The translations under genes and the position numbers were made by a program. The notes beneath the pieces were generated by a model. That model worked only from the letters and a program-made list of their open reading frames with translations. It searched no databases and was not told the origin of the DNA. Source: Homalodisca vitripennis (taxonomy: Eukaryota; Arthropoda; Insecta; Hemiptera; Cicadellidae). From it: 64,000 bases of DNA. Below, one piece after another: positions 26,601 to 38,678 of this stretch (positions are counted from its first letter, which is position 1; each line of letters begins with the position of its first letter). The DNA is taken from NCBI RefSeq assembly GCF_021130785.1, contig NC_060213.1, positions 70,111,501 to 70,175,500 of the forward strand, in the 5' to 3' direction.

Positions 26601-28311
26601 TATAATATGTGGATATATTATTAATCCGTGTTCAGAAGATATTGCAAAGAAGGCTCACATATTTAGTGTTGTTACTATCAAGATTACTTTATACCTTCAC
26701 ACTGCAAATTTAAACATTGAAAAAGTGGTTAAATTAATTAAATATATAGTTGAGCTGTCAAAAAATAATGTTTTCACAGAAGAGTTTATTTCACCTATCT
26801 GGATCTTTAACTTATTATTCCACAACTTTAAAGACCAAGATGAGATTTTTTCTACTTTAGAGACCCAGCCCGGAGGGGTTTTCTAAATAAAAATAGGCCT
26901 GTTGTATTCGTACCGGGGACGGTAAGAAAGAAACGTCCATGTAAAAATTCAGTACGATAGGTTGAACAGTGTTTGGGGGTAAAATACAAATTTCGAAAAA
27001 GTAAATGTTCCTTGTACGCTTTTATTATGATATATTATTTTAGAATTTATTGATACCAAGGCGATAACACACTGATACTTTTTTATTAGATTTTCGCTAA
27101 CAGTGAATGCATGTTAGAGAAGCGAGATGGATAAATATATACGTGAATTGTGTTTAACTCATGATATCTACATGTGACCATAGGTTGAGGTAGTTTTTTT
27201 TATGGTTTCGCTATAATTTTTAAAATAATTTGAGTTTGCTCATGTATTCTGACCAGCTCTGTTTATTTATAACACTTTTTGTATTTAACACCTGGTCTGT
27301 TTTTTTTTGTAAGATTCGTCCAAATTATTTTACATTGTGTATGTGGTATGATTTGTCAATCTAATAATTTTATAAGAATTTCTTGGCCAATCCTTAGTGG
27401 TTTTACGGAATACTTAAGGATGGTTTCTTTGAGGTCCTTCCTTTTATTAACACTATCTCAATAAATACTGACTGAGATAAACTTTACTACGATGGGCCTT
27501 AGACATAAGGTCATAATCAGATATAGAAATAACTAGGTTCTGTGATATACGAATTTTCATTAGATCGTGCGAGGTTCTCAATATTAAAAGAAAAACTTAT
27601 CCGTTAAAAACGTCATATTATTGACGTTCTTGTATCATGCTGCTTCTCTTGTGAATCTGACATTTTTTGAGACTTTATATCATTCTTATTTTTATCTTAA
27701 CGCCCGTTTTTTCTACACTTTATTGAATGTTGAAGTTCTTCAACTTAAGGGCGGAGGCTACATAACGACAATGTTTACCACAGAATCCTGTAACCTATAG
27801 CGAAAATAAGCCGATGTAATAGGTTGAAACCCTTCGATAGTCTTAATATTCCACTTTGAACAGCAAAATGCTACAGTTTTATAACAATGAAGATACTTAT
27901 AATTGTTATAATAATCCCTCTGGTGTTTACTTATACTGTTTCATTTTTACTCTTCTGTGGAATGCAATCTAGTCATATTATGTATTTATATATTTTTTAC
28001 TAAGTTCAATAAAAAAAAATCATAAAGATGTCTGAACTGTCAGAACAATAAAATACATATTCAAAGAAAAAACAAAAAAAAAACAAATACAATGAAATAC
28101 ACTTATTTATGATGAATATTCAAGACTCTCTGACACTTCAAATTGACAGTTGTAACAGTCTCTAGAAGCAAAAAGGACTGTGGGATGGCTGTTTAAATTA
28201 TAGAATGAAAATAATATTAACACATCAGAACACATCGTAAATAAATGAACTTTTCTTGATTCACAATATATTTTAATTAATTCATTCGAAGCATTATGAA
28301 AGTGCTGAAAA
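23681..28311. other. AT-rich intergenic DNA
   Basis: No gene recognised. Copy 2 of the dispersed repeat lies at 25803-25893. Short open stretches at 25076-25288, 26299-26505 and 27279-27464 lack splice context and family resemblance. Confidence 0.4.
25803..25893 (+). repeat. dispersed repeat, copy 2
   Basis: Partner of 22330-22412; shares CCAGTTCACTTTCCT and GGAATCTGGAGG blocks with the same spacing. Confidence 0.45.
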
Positions 28312-28318
28312 ATGTTAC

Positions 28319-28338
28319 TTTATTTAGAACAATTTATT
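28319..28338 (-). terminator. polyadenylation signals of gene A
   Basis: Two AATAAA hexamers on the minus strand (28333-28338 and 28319-28324) follow the last conserved exon of gene A and mark the 3' end of its transcript. Confidence 0.6.
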
Positions 28339-28542
28339 ACTCATCCTCCGATGCTGGGTGAGCACAAGGATGGAATAGCCCTGAACGACACCATTGGTGT
28401 CCTGAGTAACTGTCCTTGCCTTCTCCTGCCAGGTGACCCAGAACTTCGACAGCATAGAATGTTGTACCTGCAACCGGTAAGTCTAAGTCCGAAGAAGAAG
28501 CTGTTAAGTCCGCCAGCCACAAGATGTCCACGAGCAGGATAG

Positions 28543-28675
28543 TCACTTCCTTCCGCCGTCTGTCGTGGTGACGACAATCTTATCGATCAGAAACTTGTAC
28601 CGGTGGCAGGTGTTGAAATGTTGAACCACAGCTCCATAGTCAAAGTTGTCGTTGTCACGCTTCAAGAAAACGTAT
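28543..28675 (-). CDS. small secreted protein gene A, exon 2
   Basis: The acceptor TTTTTTCAG ends at 28676. Joined in phase to exon 1, the exon adds 43 codons, including FDYGAVVQHFNTCHRYKFLI and VVTTTDGGRK, and stops with TGA at 28543-28545. The product as read is 80 residues with a signal peptide. Similarity to gene B (54869-57024) continues past this stop, to about 28340, in another frame containing SFFFGLRL. The true product may therefore be about 60-70 residues longer, with a one-base shift near 28550. The family is not recognised. It is probably a small secreted factor, judged from the signal peptide and size only. Confidence 0.6.
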
Positions 28676-31460
28676 CTGAAAAAATTGCAAATAGTCAAAT
28701 AATTTTATAATTGTTTATTGGAACTACGAACCAACAATGCGTAAAGGTATCCTATAATTTGAAAATTAAATGTGAATATTTTGGGAGATATGAGGTTTCC
28801 ATTGTTTTCTGACCATCAGCAGAGTTCAACTGTCTGAAGAAAACATCAAGAAACTTCGAGAACAAAACAATGAAATTTTTTGATAATTAAGACATTAAAA
28901 TCCTCCCAATAATTATATTTTTACTTTATGAGACCATTCACTTTCGAGGAAACAGTAATGTTAAGTACATAAAGTTTACTCGTAAAATAGGTAAACTTGT
29001 GGTAATAAATTGAAATGAAATACAAGAAATTGAACTATCCGTTAAGGATACAAAACTGAAGTAATTGAAAAAGATAAAAAAAATAAAAAAGTAAGTAATT
29101 TAAATATTTTCTAGAACAAAGCTCAATCAAAACCAAATGTAAAGAATGGGCAAAACGAGTATCTGGTTTCTATAACAATCACAGAAGTGATTATTTTTTA
29201 AACAAGCACACATAAAGGTTTCTTAAAATTGCAAGCTTAACTAATAAAGGCATTAGAAATTTTGAAGAATATGTACATCAATGGGTAAAGAAAGGTGGGA
29301 ATTTTATAAACTTAATTGTAATACTTGTGGTTTAAATCACATTGACCTAGCAAATTGAAAGTTAAACAGTCCTTACTCAGAATAAGTACGTACATTTTAT
29401 GACAATTTAAATTATTTTTTTGTACTCTTAAGGAATATTCATGTATTCAATATTTTGAAAAAGTTTGTATATTTTTAACAAGTTTTAAAAAGGCCTTAAA
29501 ATTAGAAAGAAATGCCGTACAAAACTACTCAAAGGACTTATCAAAGGACTAATCCCCCTAAAGTTCATTATTTTTATCATGTTTGAACTTGGCTCAAATC
29601 TCAAATAACCAAACTTGGTGATAGAAACATTCATTCGGGATTTATATCTAATCAGTATCTCTGAAACAGCTCGAAATATCACAAATTTTTACGTACAAAA
29701 TCTTACAAGTATTCCACAAATTTGTGTTTTTACTTTAGGTAAAACAGTTGTGAAATTTTGTAAAGCTTTAATGGCCGCGATATTGAAACAAAAGTGACAT
29801 TTTTCAAAAATTCTTTATTATTTAAATAATTTTTCATTGGTGGAGTTAAGCGATGTTGGAGAGTTTAAATTTAAACAATACAATTTAGAAGAGAATAAGA
29901 AATATACCATTGTGGATGAGGAGAAGTCTATTCACCAATGGATTTCTATACATCTGACTTTATTTTAAAGATGAAAAGAATTAGTAAAAGATATAATATA
30001 CATTTATCAGTAAATGGAATGAAAAGATGAACATCGTAATATGATTAAATTTGTAGAATATCTTTCAAAAAGATAAACATTTGTTATAGTTTATAATCCT
30101 ACTATACAAATTGTAATATTATTACATTTGAAAAGTAGTTTTGAAAAAGAAAAACATTTGTTAATAGTTGGAAAGTTATACTCAGGATACCAATAACAAA
30201 ATAATGAAATTTTCCATTAAAAAAATATTCTATTTCTTCTACAGAGTCATATGGAATTTTATCTGTATTAATTGGAAGGTATCTAAATTATAATACCTTT
30301 TGATTCATATGACATTCTAAAATAATTGAAAAGTGAGAGAATCTCTGTGATCCTTAGCGGCTCTTGTTACATTCATGAATTGTGTACATTATATTATTTG
30401 TTACATTAAATTAAACTATAGTGTGTAATTATGTTTAGTATTATAAACTTAAGTCTTTACGATACACTATAGTGAAAGGAATAATACTTTTTACACAAAT
30501 CCAAACACATTTATATACAGTTTCTGATTTTTTTAAATTTGCCTGCAATATATATTTCAAATAACATTCATATCTGCCTCCTAACAATTTCCGAAAGAGC
30601 TTTTATTGTGTTTGATTACCCTAAAATGTTGATAACTACATATGAAATAAGGTGTACCTTTAAAAAGGTTAAAGAAAATGTACTAAATATATCCTAACTT
30701 ACTAGTAAAAATGTTTTTATACGATTAATAGTAAAATGCATTTTTAAAGGCAGTGTATTTTTAATAAGGCTATTAAAAAGGGTTTGTGTACCAAAGGTTA
30801 CAAGTGGCAGAGTATGGTGAAAGCACATATATTGGTCCATGCACATAACCTAAAGACGTAGTGTAATGTCAAACCTACATAGTACATATGATATAGAATA
30901 TTCTATTATTTCAACAAAATTAACAGTTCACACAGATTAATAGGCTAATTAGATATTATATTAGACATATTAATTATATTTGATTAATTTCTGTAAGAAT
31001 AGAACACGTGTTTTTGAAATACGTAACAATGTTGAAAAATGCCAGGAATAGATGGAGTGGTAGGAGAGTGAGGAAAAGTTAACTCTCCTCTTCACTTTTG
31101 TACTTCTTCCCACGCCTACATTACTAGATCTAGTTGGGGCGTCACCTCTTACAGCTATAAAGAAGTTGACAATTTTAAAATGTATTTATGTTCCTCATTT
31201 ATAAAGTAGTTGGCAATTTAAAGATTCATTTATGTTCCTTAAGAATTGATGGTATAGAATATTCTTTGATGTAATTATTCAACTTAAAAAAGATACAGCC
31301 CCTCCGTTTTGGTATTCCTGTAAAATATTAATTGTTGTATTGTATTTATAATACATAGTTAGTTCTCGTACAAATAGTTTTACAAAACAGTCCTAACCAA
31401 TAACAGTGGCTAAAAATACCAATATATAAAATGCATTTGATTAAACTCTAAGACACTCAC
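28676..31460 (-). other. intron of gene A
   Basis: This 2.8-kb intron has a GTGAGT donor at 31460 and a TTTTTTCAG acceptor at 28676-28684. It is AT-rich and no other gene was seen in it. Confidence 0.6.
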
Positions 31461-31570
31461 CTGGAAGACGACTTGAACCTGCCGATGACGTAAGAAGGGT
31501 TTCCTGGAACGGCAAAGCAGACCGAGACCAATTGGGTAATTACTACCAACCAAAGAGTAAAGGTCTTCAT
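31461..31570 (-). CDS. small secreted protein gene A, exon 1 (signal peptide)
   Basis: The ATG at 31568-31570 starts a classical signal peptide: MKTF, hydrophobic core TLWLVVITQLVSV, and probable cleavage after CFA before VPGNPSYVIGRFK. The exon ends in phase 2 at a consensus donor, CAG|GTGAGT. A TATATAAGG box lies 41-49 bp upstream, giving a 5' UTR of roughly 15 bases. This start is chosen because it is the first ATG after the promoter and directly opens the signal peptide. A homologous first exon, AVPGNPF included, exists in gene B at about 56930-57024. Confidence 0.65.
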
Positions 31571-31610
31571 CTTGCCTTCTCATAAGATAGTACGAAGCTA
31601 TAACACCACG

Positions 31611-31619
31611 CCTTATATA
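31611..31619 (-). promoter_or_regulatory. TATA box of gene A
   Basis: TATATAAGG on the minus strand, about 30 bp upstream of the expected transcription start and 41 bp upstream of the ATG. It is an ordinary RNA polymerase II core promoter, unlike the Polinton start signals. Confidence 0.6.
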
Positions 31620-34600
31620 GTACAGTGTAGGGACGACGTGTCGTAATTGGTCTAAATAAAGAGCAATGTCTGTTTCTTTTGAAAATACTGACCATTGTGA
31701 GCAACATATGTTCCTAGACTCTAATAGAGTTTTCTCAATTGTGGCAGTCTTGAATGCAAGGTATGCAGAGAGAGGAGACTGGTACTTTGCACCTCGTAAA
31801 CTATTTTATGAAACAAAAGTAGCGAAGGATACAGGATTTTCGAGACATTTTACCATCTTTCAGTGATACAGTGCAATCAGTAATGACTACGTTTCACGAT
31901 TTGTAAGATCTCACCTCTTTTTCAGGTAAATGATTAAACATAAATGAAGGAGAACGACATAAAACTTTTACAGGAGATAAATTAAAGACAAATAGGGCTA
32001 GGTTTGTATTTTATACATTTAATCATTTTATAGCTCTCAATAATTTTATATTAATGGTCTGTAATAACAATCTCCTTAGAAAAAGCAATAAAAAAAATGT
32101 TTGTAGGATCTTTATACATAAGTAAATTTCATAAGTTCTACTGATGTGTGCATATATATATATGTATATAAGGAAATGAATAAATACTCGTATATGTAGG
32201 CAATGAAATTGTTCTAGCCACTGATACATTTATATTGATTTCCTACGTGTTACGGACAAATAATTAATTAGATTAGAAATTGCATTTACATTTCTGAACA
32301 ATGTTAAAAATTCAAGCCTCTAAAACTTGCAAAGTTAGTTTAAAATATATTAAAAAACTTATAAATAACAAAGTGACTAGTAATAGTTTAAAAGAAACTT
32401 TCACTGTGCACCATAAGGCGCTTTTACACCAACCTTTGGAGTATGCGTTGATGAAAACCATATAAATTGGTTGGAGGCATGTATGAGGTTAAGTGTGTAG
32501 GAATACTCAAGTCGAGAATCTTTTATCCGGACTAAATCTTTCTACACTAGCTAATTTTAAAAGATGCTGCAGAATTGACCTTTCTGTTTTCACTTGATAA
32601 ATTTGCAGATCACTTCTCGTCATTGGAAAAACTACTCTTCCTTGTGCCAGGCAATAAAATTAGGCACATTGCATGTCCTTCTTTTGGACGCATTATAGGA
32701 CAAAATAACTTGGAAATAGTCTAATGATTAGACTCCAGCGGCTGGGAAATGAACTTCTATTTCGGGTAGACCTCCACAGTGGCAGTCTGAAGTCCTTTTA
32801 AAACATTAAATATAATAGACTTTCTATTATTCTAATACAAAATCACCAGCTAAATATTCAGCCACACACGCACACCTTTGTGCTTCACATATGTTTAATT
32901 ATATGCTTGATTTATTACTATATACTTTAATGCTGTTATTGTTATTAATATCAATACTATCATTACTATAACAGACTTTATTCGTCAATTAAAACCCGTG
33001 TTCACTGTTATACTGATATTTTTATTGTTATGATATTATATTTATTACAATTTTGTTATTATACTATTCATAATCATGGTTATCTTATTGTTTGTTATAT
33101 TTTTTATGGATATGAAATATTAATATATATTATTGTTATTTAATTGTAATTGGTTGTTAAGTGTGTACTAAGGTCATTGTATTACACAATAATATTCAAG
33201 CCATCTTATAGAATTAGTTAATTGTAATTTTATTATAGTTAAGAGTTTTTTCTTATTAAGTTTATTTAGAAATATTTCAATAGTAAAATCGCATTGCCGT
33301 GGGTATAGAAAAATAAATGAATAATTATACCTGGCAATTCAACTAACAACAGCACATTAGATAGATTAGAAAACCAATATATGGATAAAGAAAATTAAAG
33401 AATTAATACGAATATTTTAAGTATAGTATAGTATTGGTAATAGTGGTTGGTAGTTTGGTATTTGGTAGTAGTGGTATAGTATTTTCAGTATATTATGTTT
33501 TAAGTTTTTTTAATTACGTTGATAATACTTACAATATAGCATACATACGTACCCTACATATACCCTGTGTTTTATATATTTTAGTGAACAAAATATAAAC
33601 TCAAGACGACCTTTAGACTTGCGTTTTGTTGACATAGTTTCTATAAATAAACTCCGCTGTAAAAAGAACTGCAGTTATTGATGCGACACACTAATATGAT
33701 TAATCTTCTAAGTATACACGGTTCGTTTACTAAGTAGTAACCTTCAGTACTAATGAACCAGATTCACTTTAATGACAGAGAGAAGTCGGTAGTCGGGACT
33801 TGGACTACCCAAGGACATTTATAATAACAATCAGCAGAGATGGAGCTTTACAACAAACCCCTCAACCTATACCTTCTAGGTGAACTGTTTTGGAAATACT
33901 TCTCATACTGATGGGCTTGGAGATAGAGAGAGAAATCGGCTTTCTTCGTCAACTGGCATGAGAGGCTGACATTTGGAAAGTAGTTTTCAAGTTCTACTTT
34001 ATTCGCAAAAACAGTTTTTGTAATAAATGAATTACATTCTCCCATTTCCTCAAGCGCGTGGATGACGAGAAAACATTAAAATCATACGAGTGGTACAGTA
34101 TTGCAAATTGTTTTGTTCCTCAGTATTTTGAAAATTCATGACGAAAAAATAAAAACTACACATTTATTAATAACTTTTGTGAACTTCAAAAAGTGAACTT
34201 AAATATATTTACTTTTCACCTATCTTGAGATTTCAATACTTCCGCTATTGAGGAAAGAAGAGTTTTGGAATGCTTAGTTCCATTTACAGCAATATTAGGA
34301 TTTACACAGTAATTGGCATTACATCAGATTTCATGAAGTGAATATAATCACAAAACCCAATTTCTCAATTATTTTAACCAAAAAAAGTCCATGGTATTAG
34401 AAAAAGTTATGTATGTTTATAAAGACTTTAATATGATGGAGTCTCTAAGTATTTTGAAAGTTATATAAAAACAACTTTCTAATCATTCAATTGTAAAAAT
34501 TCTGTGTTGTTTAGATTACGACTTCAATGATTCCAGATGATAGACTTGAAATTTATTTAGAGTAAGTCAAAAGAGATGTTTAATGATACCTAAGATATAA

Positions 34601-35334
34601 AATAAATGAGCTAGTTATAAATTAGCCAATTTCAATTTAAATTATCCTTGCCCGCGAGGTCACTAATTGGAAAACTTTATTCATCCAACTAAACATTTAA
34701 CAATGCCTTAGGGGGTTTGTTTCGACTAAGCGGTAGTTGTGTCACGTTAGATATTGTGAGTTGAACTCAATGAGTATTTTTTGTACGATACTCTCATCTG
34801 CGATTATGAAAAGGAAATCAAACTGTAAACTGTTTCCGTTATAGCTACATCATCCAAAAAAAATAAATATGACCTTTTAGTTAGTATAGCGATATAAATC
34901 AATAAAACACAGTGTTGTGGTACTGGAAATGTTTGAAGTTTGCGTGGAAAATTAGTAAGCTACGGTTTAATTATTCTTGAAATCGTTTTCAAGCTCTTTT
35001 TTAACACTAGATCAATTTTTAATATGGTGATATCCGGTTACAGGATAGGACTTATATAAAATTTTATTATTTATAATATCACAAACTTTAAAACTAATTG
35101 TTTTTTTTAGTTTTGACTGGCTCTCGAATAGCTAAAACTCAATTGTAATATATCTAAAGGTTTTACCTCAATTTCCTATGTTTATGGCGTTTTAGATAAT
35201 GAGATTTACATTAATATAATTTTTATGGATTAAATCAGTTGTTTTAAAGATACATGAGGAGGCAATCCAGGGTAATATAGAAGAACCATCGTGGTCCGTT
35301 GCCTTCCGGAAGGTCGGCGAACTAGGCTGTGATT
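31620..35334. other. AT-rich intergenic DNA left of the Polinton
   Basis: No gene recognised. The 65-codon open stretch at 33848-34045 (minus) has protein-like composition but no family I can name. Just before the Polinton (about 35260-35334) a short less AT-rich stretch may belong to an older repeat used as target. Confidence 0.4.
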
Positions 35335-35340
35335 CATGGG
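35335..35340. repeat. target-site duplication, left
   Basis: CATGGG directly outside the left Polinton terminus, identical to 53053-53058. A 6-bp duplication is the hallmark of Polinton integrase. Confidence 0.9.
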
Positions 35341-35503
35341 AGTAGATAGTAATATGGGGTTCCTGGCGCACTTTCGGAGCCGACCGGAAAGCAATGTAAA
35401 ATACTGTTCAATGTACCATAAAGGAAGCTGAGAAATAACACAGCAAATCTCAATGAAAAATTAACCGAATCTACAGTCGTTCGTCTCCAAAAGCGATCGG
35501 TAC

Positions 35504-35516
35504 ATTACTATCTACT
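35504..35516 (-). repeat. inverted copy of the terminal 13 bp inside the TIR
   Basis: ATTACTATCTACT is the exact reverse complement of the first 13 bases of the element (35341-35353). The right TIR has the same arrangement (52875-52887 versus 53040-53052). Each end could thus form a stem closing a loop of about 150 bases. Confidence 0.8.
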
Positions 35517-35712
35517 CTGAGGAATGAAAAAATTAACCAAATCTATAGCTGTTTGCTTCTACTTTCTTAAGCTGTGCTTTGTAAAATGTTGTCAAATCTG
35601 CTACGAATAAAGGAAAAATCTTCGAAATCTTTATAAAATTTAATCAATTTAAAACATTTTTACTAAAAACATACTGTACTTTAATAAAAAACTTTTCTAC
35701 TAAATAAACAAC

Positions 35713-36256
35713 ATGAACTCACCAAGCTCTCTTCAGTTTCTAGCATTAAAACAGTGCAACAAAGATGAATTCAACGAATTACCAAAACATTTTAAAGAAC
35801 AGTTGATACTTTCCTTAAATGATACAGAATTCAAAGAACTTGTAAAGTCTTTTGCAGAAAAAACGTCTAATGGAGTGTTTTACTATCGGCAAAAAACTAA
35901 AAAAGTAAGGGATTACATATTTAATATAATTACGAAAGATATTGAAAAGAAAGTAAAAAATAAACAAACAGAGAGTTTTTCATCGTTTTTTTATGACATT
36001 TTTCCCATATTATACGTTCTTTCAAGATAATCAAGACTTAATTGATGAATTTCTTAGGAATTTTTGTGAGTATCAAGATTTATCAACACAATTCATTAAA
36101 GAGCATTATAGAATTTTTCTTATAGAATATAGCCACATTTTGTGTGAAACAAAAGGTATTACTGTAGATAATATTCCATGTGATTCCTATGAAGAAAGAC
36201 ACCAACTATGGTTATCAAAACAGTACTATGACGTGGGGAGGGACTGCAAGTTTTAG
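35713..36256 (+). CDS. TIR-encoded protein, left copy (function unknown)
   Basis: The reading starts MNSPSSLQFL at 35713, preceded by a TTTTCTACTAAATAAACAAC start signal, and ends at 36256. It would be about 180 residues, helical and Lys/Glu/Phe-rich, with the block LNDTEFKELVKSFAEKTSNG and a second half rich in Phe and Tyr (DLIDEFLRNFCEYQDLSTQF). One extra T in a T-run at about 35969-35973 shifts the frame in this copy; the right TIR copy lacks that extra base. It points inward from the terminus and faces the next TIR gene tail to tail, 10 bp apart. No known domain recognised. Confidence 0.6.
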
Positions 36257-36266
36257 AGTTAAGACT

Positions 36267-36572
36267 TTATTCTACAAAGTTAATTGTTATAATTTCTTTA
36301 TCTTTTATAGTCTTCTTTCCAGTAACAATCAAGTGTAATTTTTCATTTTTGTTTAATTCTTTAATCTTTTTCTCATCCAAAACAGTCAAAAATCTGTTCG
36401 GTAAGTGTACTTTACAATCTTCCAACTCGGCAATTATTGTAAACCCGAATTTATCTTTCATTTTCTCCAAATTCAAAATTTTGTATTTCTTATTTTCTTC
36501 CAATTCATTTAACTTCTTATACTCTTTAAACTTACATTCTCCAATATCATTTAACTCTTTCAAGAACTCCAT
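36267..36572 (-). CDS. TIR-encoded small protein, left copy; possible OB-fold DNA-binding protein
   Basis: An intact 101-residue frame starts at 36572 after TTTTTTCTATTTAAATGG. The core, KYKILNLEKMKDKFGFTIIA followed by CKVHLPNRFLTVL and KLHLIVTGKK, alternates beta-strand-like stretches and resembles a small conserved protein of arthropod Polintons with a Y-K-I...K-x-G-x-x-I...L-P-x-R-F signature. The size, beta-rich pattern and position beside a protein-primed replication origin fit a single-strand DNA-binding OB-fold; that function is inference. The right TIR copy (51804-52113) is frameshifted, so this is the usable copy. Confidence 0.65.
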   Translation of the reverse strand: MEFLKELNDIGECKFKEYKKLNELEENKKYKILNLEKMKDKFGFTIIAELEDCKVHLPNRFLTVLDEKKIKELNKNEKLHLIVTGKKTIKDKEIITINFVE

Positions 36573-36612
36573 TTAAATAGAAAAAATTTAAAGACGGAAA
36601 AAATGAAATTTG

Positions 36613-37098
36613 CTAACAATCACTCGAGAAGTCGGGGAGAATGTGAGTAAAAACCGCATTCTTTTCAAGAGGTTCTTCGTTTAATTTCTCCAAATGTACT
36701 ATAAAATCATCGAGGATTTCTGGTTCAAAATCGTAGACAAATTCAACATCCAGATAATGAAAAAATACAGGTAATATCTTTTCATAATAAACGTGTGTAT
36801 CGATACCTACAAACCTAATGTATTCTTTGAAAAGGAAAATAATTTTGTCAATGGTTCCAAGAGATAAGTAAAATTTTTTATTCTGTTTTCTAAATTCTGT
36901 AACAAATTTTGTTTGCTTCTTGTCTCCGTATTGCAATTTTGTAAGCAGATTATTCAAATGTGTTAGTTTATTTCGAAATTTCTTAGGTTTAGGTCTTTCG
37001 TACAAAATTAAATTACAATCTCTACAAAATAAATATTTTTTATCAATAATTTCTCCTCTATTATAACACTTGTAACAGTTGGCATTATACTCTTCCAT
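36613..37098 (-). CDS. zinc-ribbon protein, function unknown
   Basis: An intact 161-residue frame. The N-terminus has a four-cysteine ribbon (CYKC at residues 8-11, CRDC at 25-28), then a basic RPKPKKFRNK segment and a helical acidic C-terminal half. It shares its 24-bp upstream gap with the divergent small gene at 37123, so both start signals overlap back to back. I do not recognise a family; the ribbon and basic patch suggest nucleic-acid binding or a transcription-related role. Confidence 0.6.
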   Translation of the reverse strand: MEEYNANCYKCYNRGEIIDKKYLFCRDCNLILYERPKPKKFRNKLTHLNNLLTKLQYGDKKQTKFVTEFRKQNKKFYLSLGTIDKIIFLFKEYIRFVGIDTHVYYEKILPVFFHYLDVEFVYDFEPEILDDFIVHLEKLNEEPLEKNAVFTHILPDFSSDC

Positions 37099-37122
37099 TT
37101 AAACAAAAAGATTTTTTTATAA
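37099..37122. promoter_or_regulatory. 24-bp divergent start region
   Basis: Only 24 bp separate the two divergent ATGs (37098 minus, 37123 plus). Read outward both ways the gap gives a T-run followed by TTTAA-ATGG (minus) or TATAA-ATGG (plus), so both copies of the Polinton start signal are packed into it. Confidence 0.6.
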
Positions 37123-37359
37123 ATGGAGATTATGGAACTAAGTCTGCCGAGATATAAATTTTTCAGCGCAAATGTTTGTGTTTACATTTCTACAACAGAG
37201 ATAAATAGAAATAATTTCATTCTATTGTACAACTATTTAGGATATTATGTGTACGATTATAAAGATTATTACGGGAGAAATCGAGATTTTTCATCAGCGA
37301 AAGAGTATATTTTTGAAGTTTTAGAGGGAATGAAAGAGAATAATATGAAACATCATTAA
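37123..37359 (+). CDS. small hypothetical Polinton protein
   Basis: An intact 78-residue frame on the plus strand starts after TTTTTTTATAAATGG. It is rich in Tyr and Asn, with NYLGYYVYDYKDYYGR in the middle, and ends MKHH. No cysteine pattern, membrane segment or known motif. Its stop codon abuts the stop codon of the major capsid gene with no bases between them, so the two are convergent. Confidence 0.5.
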   Translation: MEIMELSLPRYKFFSANVCVYISTTEINRNNFILLYNYLGYYVYDYKDYYGRNRDFSSAKEYIFEVLEGMKENNMKHH

Positions 37360-38555
37360 CTACTGAATTTCTCTAATATCGTTCTTAATCACATCATAGG
37401 CTAAAAATTTCTCAGAGACAACAACAACATAACAAATCGCGTTTGTAACAGCTTTTTGAAAATCCATATTGATAATTATATCGTTCTTTGAACCAGAAAT
37501 ATTTGTCAAACTCTTTGTTGTATCAATGACATAAATAGGTCTATTCGCTAAAAATTCTTTAGGATTGTAATACATTTCCTTATTATTACAGTAAACTTTC
37601 TTAAAATCTTGATACATCTGATACATGATTCTGAAAAGACCTCCGGAAATGTTTAAATTTTGTAATTCATCTGGATAATAAGAACCGTTCAATTTTACTC
37701 TGATATTTTTTACATCCAAACTATCAAACTTTGAAGGATTTTTTTCTTGATTATTCTGTCTATCTGTTTGAAAACCTATGATAACGAACTTGGGATTGAA
37801 GATATTTCTATAAATATTTGTGATATCGAACGAATAAGTTGTTCCGGAAATACCTTTTTGTTTCAATACATTGCCAATCTAGAAAATTAAACATAATGTT
37901 TTGACTTTTTGTAATTTCATCAATTAATCTAATTTTACTCGTGGTTTTATAATCAATCATTGGAACTCTAATAAAAAAATCTGTAATTGTTATTTTTCCA
38001 TCAACAGGCATAACATTTCCAGTTGCAGTCTTCAGAATCACATCATCGTCTTCTGCTCTTATAAAACTTAGATAAAATCCTCCTTTATAGATCGGAATAG
38101 TAACATTTTCAAAAAATCCTAATCCAAAATGAGATAAATTTCCAGCTGCTTCAAAAACACCAAATTTAAAATCTGATTCAAAGCCATTAGAAGTTTGAGA
38201 AATAACATCACTTTTTGAATACGAAATAGTTCCTTTAATTGTGCTTAATTGGCCACAGTTTTCGACTTCTTCTATCAATTTATTGTGTTTTCTTACTTCA
38301 ATCTTAGAAAATAAAAACGGTATAAAATTATCGATTAATCTAACATTATCAGTTCCAAGATATGCTTGACCATCTTGTTTTGTTAAAGTTCCAGAAATAT
38401 AAAACTGGAAGTTAGACGAGCAAAAGTTATCTCCCAAAATCAATATTAAACTCAGTTCTTTTATTCGGTTCATTCAAATGTTGTTTACTAATTGGATAGA
38501 AATTTTTAAACTCCGCCCTTTCAATATCACTAGCATATTTTCTGTAGTCCGCCAT
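37360..38555 (-). CDS. MCP: major capsid protein (double jelly-roll), frameshifted
   Basis: The gene starts MADYRKYASD at 38555 after TTTTCTCTTATTAAAATGG and ends at 37360, about 400 residues. Strand-rich blocks FQFYISGTLTKQDGQAYL, DNFIPFLFSKIEVRKHNKLI and IKGTISYSKSD match the N-terminal jelly roll of Polinton/adintovirus hexon-like capsid proteins. The C-terminal part includes RPIYVIDTTKSLTNISGS and a NGSYYPDE block. Two one-base shifts, near 38440 and near 37865, split it into three frames; no in-frame stop substitution was found. It lies at the left end of a virion-gene block. Family assignment is by sequence pattern and context; fold was not computed. Confidence 0.85.
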
Positions 38556-38678
38556 TTTAATAAGAGAAAATTTAGAAATTTTAAACATCATGTATCATTT
38601 TTTCATCGATCTAATGTACGTTTTTATAAGAAAAGATATAAATTTTAGTAAAATAATTAAAAAGATTAGAGTCATTTT

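Larger units (their letters stand above)
35341..36593 (+). repeat. Polinton left terminal inverted repeat
   Basis: This is the inverted partner of 51784-53052. It holds one whole plus-strand gene (35713-36256) and one whole minus-strand gene (36267-36572). Differences from the right copy are mostly homopolymer lengths. Homology ends just beyond the start signal of the inner gene. Confidence 0.9.

Noticed and set aside
28337..28577. Separate genes in the two minus-strand frames downstream of the gene A stop
   Set aside because: They are the continuation of gene A homology (shared with gene B) after a frame shift, followed by the gene A poly-A signals.
33848..34045. 65-codon minus-strand frame that might be hAT-derived
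   Set aside because: Some protein-like composition, but no motif clear enough to name a family.
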